Position numbers and translations under genes: made by a program
The notes under the pieces: generated by a model
What the model saw: only the letters and a program-made list of their open reading frames with translations
What the model was told of the DNA's origin: nothing
Databases searched by the model: none
In this document: positions 11,201-20,683 of the stretch, one piece after another
Position numbering within the stretch: the stretch's first letter is position 1
How the letters are laid out: each line of letters begins with the position of its first letter
NCBI GenBank assembly: GCA_037447655.1
Contig: JBBHKE010001770.1
Coordinates: 1-64,000 of the forward strand
Length of the DNA stretch: 64,000 nt
Reading direction: 5' to 3'
Source of the DNA: Zygnema cylindricum
Taxonomy: Eukaryota; Streptophyta; Zygnematophyceae; Zygnematales; Zygnemataceae

Positions 11201-14200
11201 TTTTAAGTCAGTTTAGGACAATCAGTCAGTTTATGTTTCGACATTGTATTTTTCTGTCATAAATACACGTGGTGTCCATTGTGGTGACATGGTCTCCATA
11301 GTGGATCCAACTAGTCATATTTTGTTCCAGAGATATTAGAAATCGATAACGACCCACTTCCAATTCAATTGCAAGGATCTGCTGAAAAAACTAATGCGAT
11401 AATCGTCTTGACCAAGAGGCCAGATTTTGAACGATAGAAAGGAAATTAATGCACTTGCGTTTTAGCCACTGAAAACAACTTTACGACATGATTATGCCAT
11501 GAGTTTTGTCCAGGCATACATTGCAATCCTCAAAAATGAGCATTGCATAGTCCACATTAGGGAGTTACACGTGTATCGCTATTAGTGTTAATGTTGTTTA
11601 CGCCACTGAAAACATCTTCTCTCCATGCACACTTGTTCGATTGCTAATCCGATAGTTGAGATTGAATTATGAGATCCTCACTTCTGATTGGCGGTCTCAA
11701 ATAGAGTAACGGACGAATGTGCACGAAGAAAAGATGTTTTGGGTGAAAAACCCATTATTACTAATAGTGATACAAGGTTTAGTTTATGACGTGGCACTCG
11801 TACACATCACTAAATTGCTGGTTATTGACCAAGTGTGAGTTTGGGTGTCCACCCTGCAGTCTGCAAAAATGTGGATTAGAAAGTTCTCATTGTGAAGATA
11901 ATGTAACCATTCACACGGCTAAATGTGCTATATGAGAAAAATTGCTCGTGCGGATCTATTGCCGGGTCGATAAGCTCGGGTCTTCATAGATTTTGAATCC
12001 CATTCAATGTTAGTTTGTATTTTTCGTTCGTTTTTTGAGATTTAGCTTACGTCATCTCAGTGGGTGAAGAATTGTCCCTTCTTGTCGCCTAGTTTGTTGT
12101 TTCTATACTTTTATTTAATTCGCGTCCTGTTTTGGTTTTTCGCCCATGTTTGTCTAGGTTCTAGATGAAGGATGTCGTAAATGAACGACATATGGATTTC
12201 ACTTTTGGTTTTCGAAATTCTTTTGGTACACACATTATTGTTGCCGGTCGATTTTTTGTATCATTTATTAGTCATACTTTTTATGATGGTTTTCTTACGC
12301 CTGTAAGATGCTTGAAAAGGCATTTTGCCCTTATGACCTTAAGACTCGGAAAAAGGCTATCTAGGCCGTTTATACTCCAACCACAAAAGGGCAAATTAGA
12401 TTCCGTTTTACAAAGTTAATTTATGACGTATTTGTTTTTGTGAACGTCAATTTTTATGTTGTCGGGGGAGATCAGCTTAAAACGTTTACATATTGAGAAG
12501 AAACATATATCCATGTCCCTTTCCGCCTCTTTTTTTAATAATTTGTAAGTGTCATTCTAGCTATTTTAAAAACACGTTTTTAAAATGGCTTCATGAGATT
12601 AAATAAATCTGGCCAATCTCTTTTTTAATACTAAAATAGGTCGTTAGGTCATGTTTTTAACCACCCTTTTTCTTCACACATTTTAGTTACAGCGAGAATG
12701 TGGCTCGTAGAAGTGTGTTTCTATTAGTGTTGGGTATCGAGGAACTTTTGCCGATATTCGATATATATCGAATTTCAGGTACCCGATAATCGATATATCG
12801 CTTCGATATATCGAAAATCAAAATATCGCGATATATTGCCGATATATCGCCGATATATCGTATCGCCAATATATCGAGAAAATTTTCACAGGTCTCCAAA
12901 GTCATGTGCCTTCGGGACAAGGTGACCGTAAAATCTTTGCCGAAAAGAAATACGGTTTTTTCCTGAAAGTCAGCAGAGTGAAGGAGATCTCTGAGGTACA
13001 TTGACGCGGTACACTTGCGAAGTTCACGTACATAATACGCAAGTACGGATTTCCATACGAAAATGGTCGGTTTTCAAATCTTTGACTATTTTAGAGATTT
13101 GATCGTCAACTTACAAGGAACCACTCAAATCAGAACACGCATGTAAAAACTTGTTTACAGGCGATACGCGATGTAACCGAGGCGTCTGTAATACAAATTT
13201 TTTGCTGTCCGTACTATTACAGAGACCTCCTGATGTAGCCATACCCCAAATAAGTAATTATATGAAATACAGAATTAGTACTTTTTTGTCGGTTACATTT
13301 TGCGGCGTCTACCTTTAAGTCACGGAACGAAAATCACGTCGTATGTGGCGTATCAGACAATTTGTCTTTTTGGCTAAAATTACATATTATATAGATATAT
13401 AAAATATTAAATTTAAAAAAATACTATATATCGCGATAATTTATGTTGGTCTCGGTACGATACATCGAGGATTCTGCTCGATCGATATTCGATATAATGA
13501 ATATCGAAATTATCGCGATATGAATTTACCCGATACCCAACACTAGTTTCTATCACATATACCGTGGAACTGATTTTACCCCTTTTTGTGGGTATGCAGG
13601 CGGGGGTAATAATTACTTACCTCTACAGCAACGACTCGGGCAACTATGTTTGTATACTTTATCTAGACTTTTGATGAGCTTGTACTCTATCGTTGCTTTT
13701 TGCACTTTTGTACTTTCGTACTGAAGTTTTCTTTGTTGGTTCCGGACCTGCACATCGGATCGTTTCGGCACATGACATAGGGAAAAGTAGAAATATTGTA
13801 TCGCTACATCACATCGGTAACAAAAACAGAACAAGTGGTTAAAAAAAAAAGCGTCGGTTGGTTGCATCCGGTACCCGATTAATTGGGTACCGATGATGAG
13901 ATATACATCTTTAATTGGGTTTTTGTAGTGAGCTCGAATATTATTGGGTGGCCCAAATGATTACACGGAGGATCCGCAGATTACGGTACCTCCACATCTT
14001 TGAATGCTTTGATAATGGAATTATTTTGATATTAGTCAGGTCACATAAACTCGTAGGATGTATACATTGTACGGTCGTTTTTTGGTCCAAAGGAACAAGA
14101 TCTGCATCTTACGTAACAAAATGATAACCGTACAGAAAGAGCTCCGAGTACCATTTTTGTCATAAGAGTACATAACAATCTTTATTGTACTTTTCAAGCG

Positions 14201-17200
14201 GACAGTAAAGTGCATCTTTTCAGGCAATGTGGACCTTTCCTAGAGCCGGCCGTAGAACAAGAAGCACCTTAATAATTCCCTAAAAATAACTTTAGTTCAT
14301 TTTTTTGGGAGGAGAGAATAATGTTGAACCAGGCAAGGTGGTCCGCATAACTGAACAAATAGTATGGTACACACTAATTAAAGTAGTTATCCTTTGAATT
14401 TGGCTCAACAAATCATATCGGTCATGTGAAATGTGAACTAACACCAAAAACATGTGATTTCAATATAACGTGGTCTACTCTAAACTGATTTCAACACAAT
14501 AGCAGAAAAAGTGTCTTTCCAGTACCTTCAATATCAACTAGTATGGCAAAAATCTGTTTTAGTGATCCTTCAAAATGGAAAATTCAGGAATTGAACGCAG
14601 GACCTACAGGTTCTGTGAATAGTGTTGTTACCAAAACATCTTCCATCAGGATTTCTCGATTGACTCTTCTTTTTTCTGGTCTGACTTCCCCTTTCTTCTA
14701 CTGTCGTGGATTATCGTTGTGGATTTTTGCAGGAAGTTTTACTGGAAAGTTTCATGGAAACCGAGAGTTTTCTGTGTTTGACCCACAAAGTGAGACTAGT
14801 CTGCTAATAAGATTCTATTGGATGGAGGGAATCTTCACAAACGGCGAATTTGGCTGTTTGCGAGCTTCTGGAAAGGGCGATCCTGATTGGCCGATATTCT
14901 CCAACACATCGGATATTGTGGTTCTCGGCACGGCTGCATGGACTTTCCGGGTGGGCTTTTTTTCTGTGCCGTTTTTTGTGTTTTTTTTTTTCTCTCTCAA
15001 CTGTTCTTGGAGTCGTCAAGAAGCATATTCAAGATTTGAGCTTTACGTTTTTTTATGTTTGGATATATGTTTCTCACTTCATGAGGAACCTTTGCTGCGA
15101 AAAAAAGTAAAAAAGCTTAAATTGTTTTTTGTGTCAAACAGTAGAACCTTGTGAGAGACACCTAAAGGTAAGGTGAAGGCTAGGCTTTAATTTGAAAGAC
15201 TGCCCGCACTCTAATATATCAAGCTACACCGCTCATTGTTATTAGAGTTGATAACACTAATTTGGTCGCGACTTTTTCTTGCCAAAAATCACAAAATAGT
15301 GTTAAAAGAACACTATTTGGGGACGTGGACGGCAATATGCCACGTTCCCTTGCACTAAATTAGTATTATTTATTATAATTTCGCATTAACACTAATAAAT
15401 CCGTAACGCTAATAACGATGGGTGGTGTAGTGTTCAACAAAACTAAGCATTGTTAAGGATAAAAAATGTTGGTACTTCGACAAAGAATATTGGTTCTTTG
15501 ACAAAGAATGTTAGTTCTTTGACAAATAATGTTAATTCTTCGACTAAAGATGTTAATCCTTCGACAAAGAATGTTACAGAGGCAAAGGTCTCTCCTTGCC
15601 TGACAGCTCATCCTCTCTATAAATGTTGAATTGTTTATGTGCAGTTCTGTTCGGACCCAGTTAGGTCGTATTCACAATACCTTCCCCACTTCATGAAATG
15701 GAATGTGAATTTGCCGCATAAGCCGACCACTCGCTTTTTTTGGAGGACGGCCCCTCCTTTCCCAAACAGGTGGTATGGCTGCAGTGGATTTGTTGGATAT
15801 CGACGAAGTTCCCTTTTCGCAGAAGCGAATAGGATTGCAAGGTGAGAAAAAATCTCAGGAATCTAAGCTCAAAAATCTGCAATTATATAAGACAGGTGGA
15901 ACCGTTGGTTGCCGACTTCTGGGGGATTCTAGATTTTAAAGCATTGGAGGACTGTAGTAACATCGTTAGGCTGAATAATTTTGAAAGAGAGTCGTTAAGC
16001 CTATCATAATGTGATTGTGTTTTACGTAAGTGTGTCGTCGTTTTGATTCGGGGATCATTCCATCTCCAAATAGGTCTTAAGGAACGTATCACAGTATTCA
16101 TTACAAGAATATTCACATTTGAGAATATTTGAGAAAAATATCTGGTGAACCCAAAACCGCCATTAATTCTCCATATTCGGCAGTAGATTTAAGGTTCAAG
16201 TAAATCCGAAAATGAAATTTGCGATCAATGTTTGTACAAGATTTAACTTCAGGTCTGTACGTCCTAACAAATGCCCTCTCATCCTCACTAATCCGCCACA
16301 AAATCTTTCCGGGGATTCTTCTTTATGCAAAAAAGTCAAACCCTTGTTGCAGTTTCACAATACTTGCAGTATATTGTGGAATTTTCCTGCAGTTTTTGAA
16401 GATGTTATAGTGGAGAACTCCCTTGAATTATTCGAAATATTGTAACAAGAGAAGGGAAAATAACAAATTTTGAAAAAGGGCAGAATAGAAACCCTGAATG
16501 AGGAGGATTCCCGAAAGAGAGTATGAAAAATGAGAGAGTGGTGACAGAATCATGTGACGGGGCTGCCTAGAAACAAGGAGGATTGGAACCCGATGACAAA
16601 GAAATCTAAAAGGGAGTTAGGAACAATCCACCCTATTTTCTAATAAAGCATACATCAATTTGCCAATAATAAAGAAGACAAAGGGGACCTATATCTCCTT
16701 GGGCATTCCCATGGGATGGTTTTTTTTGTGAGTGTAGTGTTTGGGTTGAGGTGAGTAGAAATAGGATTACATTTGTCAAATGGTTTTAAGAGATAAAAAA
16801 TGTAATGCTCTTGACTTTATAGAATGTCTTGGGATCTATTTTTGAGAATAGCGTACACGGCGACCGGCATATCTCCATTGATAAACTTTTGTGTTGTATG
16901 AAACAAATTTTCATATAGAGTAAGTTGCTTACTCAAGAATCAGACAAAGATCATACTTTTTGGATTGTTGTGGGTGTTTATAAATTAAAGTAACACATTT
17001 ATGCCATCGGTGATGATGGACCCAAAAAGCGCTCGCTTCTCCCATTTCGAGAGCCTCGCCTTCAGGTTTCTTAGGATTTTTTAGGGTGTTTTAGGGTTTT
17101 TAAGGGTTTTTTAGAGTCCATACAAAAAATCTATTAGTTGCCAAAAAAAAATTTTGCCGCTTGCGACCAACCGCAACAAAATTTTCATTTTTGCGATTTT

Positions 17201-17296
17201 TTTTCTTTAAGTCTCCACAATCGAAAACATCATCGACATCAACGGAGTAGATGAGCTCCATCCGAGATCGTTGACGGATTTAGTGTTAACAAACTG

Positions 17297-17343
<47 letters not shown>

Positions 17344-17629
17344 TCATCTTTTTAATCGTTTATTTCCAATCTTGAAGGCTAATGTCTTTTTTAAGGTGTG
17401 GGTGTGGTTTGAAAACAGATTATATGCCCCTTCTTATGGAATCAACTATATGGACTTTTGGCCCATAGAGGCTCCAAGATATGGTGACGCATGTCTACGA
17501 GAATTTGCCCCTGGGACTTGGTGGAAGGACAGTCATTATTCTTGTCTTTATGCGAATAATACGGCAGTTCATGGAGTGGTAGGAGAATATGTGACACGTG
17601 TCTTTGTCCACATGCTCGTGAACTTGTGA
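5101..17629 (+). CDS. Copy A: secreted-type PC-esterase (NXPE/TBL-like) with filamin-like Ig domain, seven exons, start not identified
   Basis: Exons inferred at 5101-5237, 7145-7264, 9029-9158, 9797-10209, 14733-14950, 15645-15841 and 17419-17629, all with GT-AG introns. Joined, they stay in frame for 474 residues and end in TGA. Exons 1-3 give a filamin/ABP280-like immunoglobulin repeat ending in a SYQTWDAGKYILTI strand. Exons 4-7 give a PC-esterase: the GDSHQR nucleophile block, an SDIVVLG strand, and a C-terminal KDSHYSC that probably supplies the Asp and His. The family includes plant polysaccharide O-acetyltransferases (PMR5/TBL) and animal NXPE proteins; the substrate here is unknown. 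Exon structure and phases are identical to copy B at 33205-45056, which supports the model. Unlike copy B, no start codon or signal peptide is visible: homology begins within exon 1 at about 5114. It may use an unrecognised upstream exon or be a 5'-truncated paralog. Confidence 0.8.
5301..5360 (+). pseudogene. Tandem partial duplicate of copy A exon 1
   Basis: A second open copy of the exon 1 tail, encoding SNRTWEEYGIRVS and followed by the same GTATTTAATAT donor context, lies 123 bp downstream of the first. Its residues are closer to copy B (SNRTWEEYGIRVS) than to the upstream exon (SSRTWEEYGIRIS). It lacks the CWDGPGLYL half and has no clear acceptor. It is either a relic or an alternative exon. 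Confidence 0.6.
6021..6132. repeat. Minisatellite, AAAGAACTAAAA unit
   Basis: About nine imperfect units of 11-12 bp (consensus AAAAAAAGAACT) in intron 1 of copy A. The matching intron of copy B has a related AACTAAAACAA array at 44719-44818. The rest of intron 1 (5361-7144) shows no genes; an open frame at 6212-6394 (-) is unsupported. Confidence 0.85.
7145..7264 (+). CDS. Copy A exon 2 (filamin-like domain)
   Basis: Follows GATTCAG and ends ACTG|GTGAGT. Encodes DGCQKCIAGISCQFQLRF and the RWFPGTREFMI strand. It is 120 bp with phase 1 at both ends, the same length and phase as copy B exon 2. The paired cysteines suggest an extracellular, disulfide-bonded domain (inference). Confidence 0.8.
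8610..8830. mobile_element. TA-flanked MITE, family A (copy 3), intron 2 of copy A
   Basis: Starts CACCGTAGTCG and ends GATTAGCAGTG, with TA at 8608-8609 and 8831-8832. Internal arms such as CCACTTAAAACATTTTTTCTC pair with the right half. The matching intron of copy B around 39360-39385 lacks it, so it inserted after the gene duplication. Confidence 0.8.
9029..9158 (+). CDS. Copy A exon 3 (last filamin-like strands)
   Basis: Follows TCGTCCAG and ends TGCTC|GTAAGT. Encodes GPALVHGSVSSS and SSFDVSYQTWDAGKYILTI, closely resembling the C-terminal strands of a filamin repeat. 130 bp, as in copy B. It is followed at 9200-9325 by a CTTTT-rich pyrimidine tract in intron 3. Confidence 0.8.
9797..10209 (+). 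CDS. Copy A exon 4 (PC-esterase N-terminal part with GDS nucleophile block)
   Basis: Follows AATTTTCAG and ends TTCATG|GTGAGC. Contains C-x4-GRWVD, like the cysteine and Trp-Val block that opens PMR5/TBL proteins, then YLQFQPYECVG and SIVGDSHQR, the catalytic serine block of the SGNH/GDSL fold. It is 413 bp, 6 bp longer than in copy B, with phases kept. Confidence 0.85.
10296..10511. mobile_element. TA-flanked MITE, family A (copy 4), intron 4 of copy A
   Basis: Starts CACCGCTAATCGTTATTAGTG and ends CACTAATAACGATTAGCGGTG (as read, ACACTAATAACGATTAGCGGTG), near-perfect TIRs with TA on each side. Copy B has the uninterrupted site with one TA at 37945-37946, between matching flanks. This gives direct evidence for TA-target insertion after the duplication. 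Confidence 0.88.
11566..11782. mobile_element. TA-flanked MITE, family A (copy 5), diverged
   Basis: Right and left arms match the family (ACATCTTCTCTCCATGCACA against TGTGCACGAAGAAAAGATGT), but the tips are eroded: CACGTGTATCGCTATTAGTG on the left and CTAATAGTGATACAAGG on the right. It lies in intron 4 of copy A. Intron 4 otherwise (10512-14732) shows only the hAT-like element and unsupported short frames. Confidence 0.65.
12725..13545. mobile_element. hAT-like MITE with GATATATCG palindromes (copy 3)
   Basis: Perfect ends TAGTGTTGGGTATCG / CGATACCCAACACTA with an exact 8-bp target duplication GTTTCTAT at 12717-12724 and 13546-13553. Subterminal CGATATATCG palindromes are dense at both ends. 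The interior (about 12880-13400) is non-coding. It lies in intron 4 of copy A. Confidence 0.85.
14733..14950 (+). CDS. Copy A exon 5 (PC-esterase core)
   Basis: Follows TTTTTGCAG and ends TTCCGG|GTGGGC. Encodes NREFSVFDPQ, RFYWMEGIF and NTSDIVVLGTAAWTF. The SDIVVLG block resembles the strand following the catalytic core in the PMR5/TBL family (sDivVlntG). It is 218 bp; copy B has 233 bp because of an in-frame insertion near its start. Confidence 0.8.
15227..15427. mobile_element. TA-flanked MITE, family B (copy 1)
   Basis: Starts CACCGCTCATTGTTATTAG and ends CTAATAACGATGGGTGGTG with TA at both sides. The interior (CACTAATTTGGTC, GGGGACGTGGAC, CACTAAATTAG) differs from family A and is shared with 46712-46910. 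A fragment of the same interior is at 19902-19972. It lies in intron 5 of copy A. Confidence 0.75.
15645..15841 (+). CDS. Copy A exon 6 (PC-esterase)
   Basis: Follows TATGTGCAG and ends GCAAG|GTGAGA. Encodes YLPHFMKWNVNLP, FFWRTAPPFPNRW and FVGYRRSSLFAEANRIA. The FFWRT-x-P block is like the vfFRT-x-SP block of PMR5/TBL proteins. 197 bp, identical in length to copy B exon 6. Confidence 0.82.
17301..17339. repeat. (AT)n microsatellite
   Basis: About 19 AT units in intron 6 of copy A, 80 bp before exon 7. Intron 6 (15842-17418) otherwise shows no recognisable element; frames at 16113-16445 are unsupported. A TTTTAGGG-like degenerate stretch lies at 17075-17115. Confidence 0.95.
17419..17629 (+). 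CDS. Copy A exon 7 (catalytic Asp/His region and stop)
   Basis: Follows GAAAACAG. Encodes LYAPSYGINYMDFWPIEAP, WKDSHYSC and HGVVGEYVTRVFVHML before TGA. The KDSHY block probably carries the catalytic Asp and His. The canonical family spacing is DxxH and here it is DxH in both copies. The stop falls nine codons earlier than in copy B. Sequence similarity to copy B continues past the stop to about 17850, including a shared GTAAGY at 17729, so a 3'UTR intron or a further exon is possible. Confidence 0.75.
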
Positions 17630-18183
17630 CCACTTCGAATTCCTTCTTTGAGATGTCCATGGAGGGAGGAGGGAACACAAAAGACAAGAATACATTATGG
17701 GACCCTGACCGGCTGTCACTTCATTTCAAGTAAGTAAACGTTTTAAGTTTTGCCCATATAGAGTGTCCTTCCAATGATGGTTCTTTTATGAGTAGTGGAG
17801 TTATAATTGCCAATTATCTAGTCTTAATAGAGAGTATGTGGAACTTCATGACTCTTATAAGGAGGACAATATGTGAGCCAAGTGTGTTTTTGACTTATTT
17901 TTTACTTAATTTAGCCTTTCTAAAGGTCTCATTTAGGCAGAGATTCACAACCACATTTAAAAGTTTGTTTGTAGAATTTAAACGTTTTAGTGTGTTCACC
18001 GCTACCTTTATTTAGATTTTAAACGTTTTAGTGTGTTCACCACTACGTTTATTTGTAGATTTTAAACGTTTTTGTATTCACAACTACGTTCACAACTTCG
18101 TTTGTAAAATTTTGACGTTTTGTTGTTATATATTGTTGATGTCCTCGTGTACTTCAAAGTACACTCCATGCACATATTGATGT

Positions 18184-18275
18184 ATGAATCTACAATCTTT
18201 GAGGGCCTTTTATTCTTTGAGCAGAAACCTCTCTTTTTCCACTGATGGTGATTTGGTCCCGTTTTCTTCCATTTT
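18184..18275 (+). pseudogene. Fragment of reverse-transcriptase element
   Basis: The translation LRAFYSLSRNLSFSTDGDL matches the stretch VRAFYPLICSLSFSADGDL of the element at 20684-22721. Only about 30 codons are recognisable, just upstream of the QGDP region. It then runs into simple sequence. Positions 17850-18180 hold AAACGTTTTAGTGTGTTCAC-type short repeats only. Confidence 0.65.
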
Positions 18276-18279
18276 CTTC

Positions 18280-18935
18280 CCTGTCTATCTTAATTTCCCT
18301 CTCAATCTGAAACCCCTCTCCGTCTCCCTCTTCCTCTACCCCACAATCTCATTGTCCCACTTTCTTTTCCTCATCCCTCTCTCCCTCTTCAGTTCCCTCT
18401 CAGTTCACCTCTCCCTGTCCATCTCCGTTTCCCTCTCAATATGCCACCCCTCTCCGTCTCCTTTTTCCTCTACCTCACAATTTGCCTCTCCCTCTCCCTC
18501 TCCCTATCCATCTCTGTCTCCCTCTCCATCTCCGTCTCCCTCTCAATCTGCCACCCCTCTGTCTCTTTCTTCCTCTCCCTCTCAGTTAACCTTTCCCTTT
18601 CCATCTTTGTCTCCCTCTCAATCTGCCGCCCCTTTCGTGTCTCCCTTTTCCTCTCCCTCTCAATCTTCCCTCCCCTCTCTCTCTCCTTGTCAATCATGCT
18701 CCCCCACCTCTCTCTCTCTCCTCCTCTCCTTCTCTTTCCCTCTTTCCCTCTCCTTCTTTCTTTTCCTCTCACAGTGCACATTTTGGAATGTGATATTTTT
18801 TTTTTCACATTTTCATTTTTCACCTTTTTTTCACATTTTTTTTCATTTTTTTTTTCCATTTTTATTTTCACATTTTCTTTTTTTCATTTTTTTTTTCACA
18901 TTTTTTCACATTTTCTCCCTCTCCGTTTTAAATCA
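18280..18935. repeat. Pyrimidine-rich tract (CTCCCTCTCCATCT and CATTTT types)
   Basis: First a CTCCCTCTC / CAATCTCC minisatellite-like stretch to about 18770, then TTTTCACATTTT repeats to 18925. Long open frames on both strands here are consequences of composition (Ser/Pro/Leu or Arg/Glu/Lys only) and are not genes. Confidence 0.9.
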
Positions 18936-18939
18936 CATT

Positions 18940-19440
18940 GACTTGACGTCATGTTCCTTTGTGACAACGTCGACGTCACTGATTCAAGAACTTTTTGTCA
19001 TGGCTACTCTATTTCGGTTTTTCGACTTTTCCCACTCGACTTCCCATCAAAATGTGCCCAAAGGTAGTCAAAAGAATTGTTTTTCGAAGCTCTTCCATTT
19101 CATACTAGTGTTGTCGTGTTTAAATCCAAAAAGTGTGAGGAATAACCGACAGTGTGAGAGGGAGCGGGAGAGGGAGAGGCGACGATAGCGTAAACTTCTG
19201 CACAAGACCCATGAACGATAAAGGTCCGAGACCCTTGAAATTTTTCTTCCGTACATGCGCATGACGGGCAATGGAAAAAATAGCGAGTACTCTCTCTTGT
19301 GCTTAAAATTTCCTACTCTTGTGGCGAGTGCTTAAAAGGTTTTCCATTCGTTGTTCTAATGATACTTTAACTAAAATCACCCCGTAGAGTGGTTTTCGAT
19401 AAAGTTTTTTGATGAGCTGGATTCACGTGCTCGTGGGTCA
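18940..19440. repeat. Dispersed repeat, copy 1
   Basis: Shares a series of blocks in the same order with 59050-59570: TTGACGTCA, GACGTCAC, CCATCAAAATG, GGTAGTCAAAAGAA, AAAGTTTTTTGATGAG, and a GAGAGGGAG box. The element type is unknown. The region 19440-20600 contains a family B MITE fragment (about 19902-19972) and nothing else I can identify. Confidence 0.55.
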
Positions 19441-20645
19441 AAAGATTAAAACGCCAAAATGAGTACAGAAGACAACGAACACGGAGTTCAACCAAAGTAT
19501 CGAGTTGACGTTCATTCTTCTGTGGTAAATGCATTTTTTCCGTACGGCAACAAATTTTCTCGCTGGTGACTGAATTTCGGATGAAAACGACAAAAAAAAA
19601 ATCGATACTTTAATATGTGGGCACAACTTTTTAGAAAAGAAAAATATGCAAAATATGCTGTTGTAAGCATGTTTGCGTTTCACATAATGTGGCCGTTGTT
19701 GTTGTTAACTAGACTCGGTGTACTAGTGCAACACAGTATGTATTAATGTAAGCTGACTTTTTATATGGTCGAGATAGAAAAGTTTGTGTCTCATCCATTC
19801 CCATTATTCACGTGGACCCATAAAACTAGAGGTATTGGTTGTTACGGATCAGACTTTCTAATAACTATTTGAATAGGTCGTCTGTCAACTTCACTTGCCC
19901 ATTAGTAATAGAGTTAAAAACACTAATTTGGTCTTAACACTAACAAATCCTTGTCACTAATAACTATGGCCAATGAAATGAATTTACCTCGCAAGTTTTA
20001 ATGTACAGAAAAATTTGTGATAGTCCTTAGGTGGTCATTGTAGAGCATGTTTACTTGGTTGATTCTGTCTGGGTGAATCGTCAACATAAAATTGTCGGTT
20101 AGGTTGAGAGAGAGTACTAGGCAAGATTTACACATGGCGCATTGTCATGGGTAAGCGGCTTACATTGTACATGTGGTAACTTGGTGAGTAGAATACATCA
20201 TTCCAAGACATAGCAACTAAGAGCTAGTGCTCTCTCAAGGGTCAAGGCCTTTGAATAAGAGACAAGGTGTCAACTCTATAAGTGCCATTAGCTAGTAATA
20301 TAATGAGACATTGTGAGACAATGAACGTGTCACATCGATTTGGCTGTCGGAAATATTTGCTAGTGTCCTTTACCACTGTGGTATCATATGTTGCATAGTA
20401 ATGATTTTGTATGTGTATACTTGGCTAGCTTAAATTGAGCTCAGCTTCGGTATCCTTGGTATAACTTGGTTTAGAGGAGAAATTTCTTGAGAGTACCTAT
20501 TATTCAAGTCAGAGCAACAATTAGGTGCTTTCTTAATAAAATCTTATTAACGATTAGGCGAAGTCCTCACACTGGAGCTCTCACAAAGAACCGCTAGAGG
20601 CAGTTTGGCCATAACAGGAGCTCCATGCTTATCTAACAATGTGCG

Positions 20646-20683
20646 TTTCCACAATGTATCTCCACAATCGCATAAATTTCTTA
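20646..20683. repeat. 38-bp direct repeat, left copy
   Basis: The 38 bases starting TTTCCACAATGTATCTCC are identical to 30404-30441. They flank the whole block holding the reverse-transcriptase element, the LTR fragment and the gypsy element. This could be a target duplication or two members of the local satellite-like repeat seen at 30404-32100. Confidence 0.7.

Noticed and set aside
14804-15019. Minus-strand frames within copy A exon 5
   Set aside because: They are antisense shadows of the esterase exon; the sense frame matches copy B.
17075-17115. Telomere-like TTTTAGGG repeats
   Set aside because: Only a few degenerate units with irregular spacing inside an intron. Similar T/G drift occurs in copy B at 38490-38640.
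18184-19188. 334-codon open frame rich in Ser, Pro, Leu and Phe
   Set aside because: After the first about 30 codons (a reverse-transcriptase fragment) the frame is a translation of CT-rich and CATTTT simple repeats, and the opposite strand is equally open. No domain.
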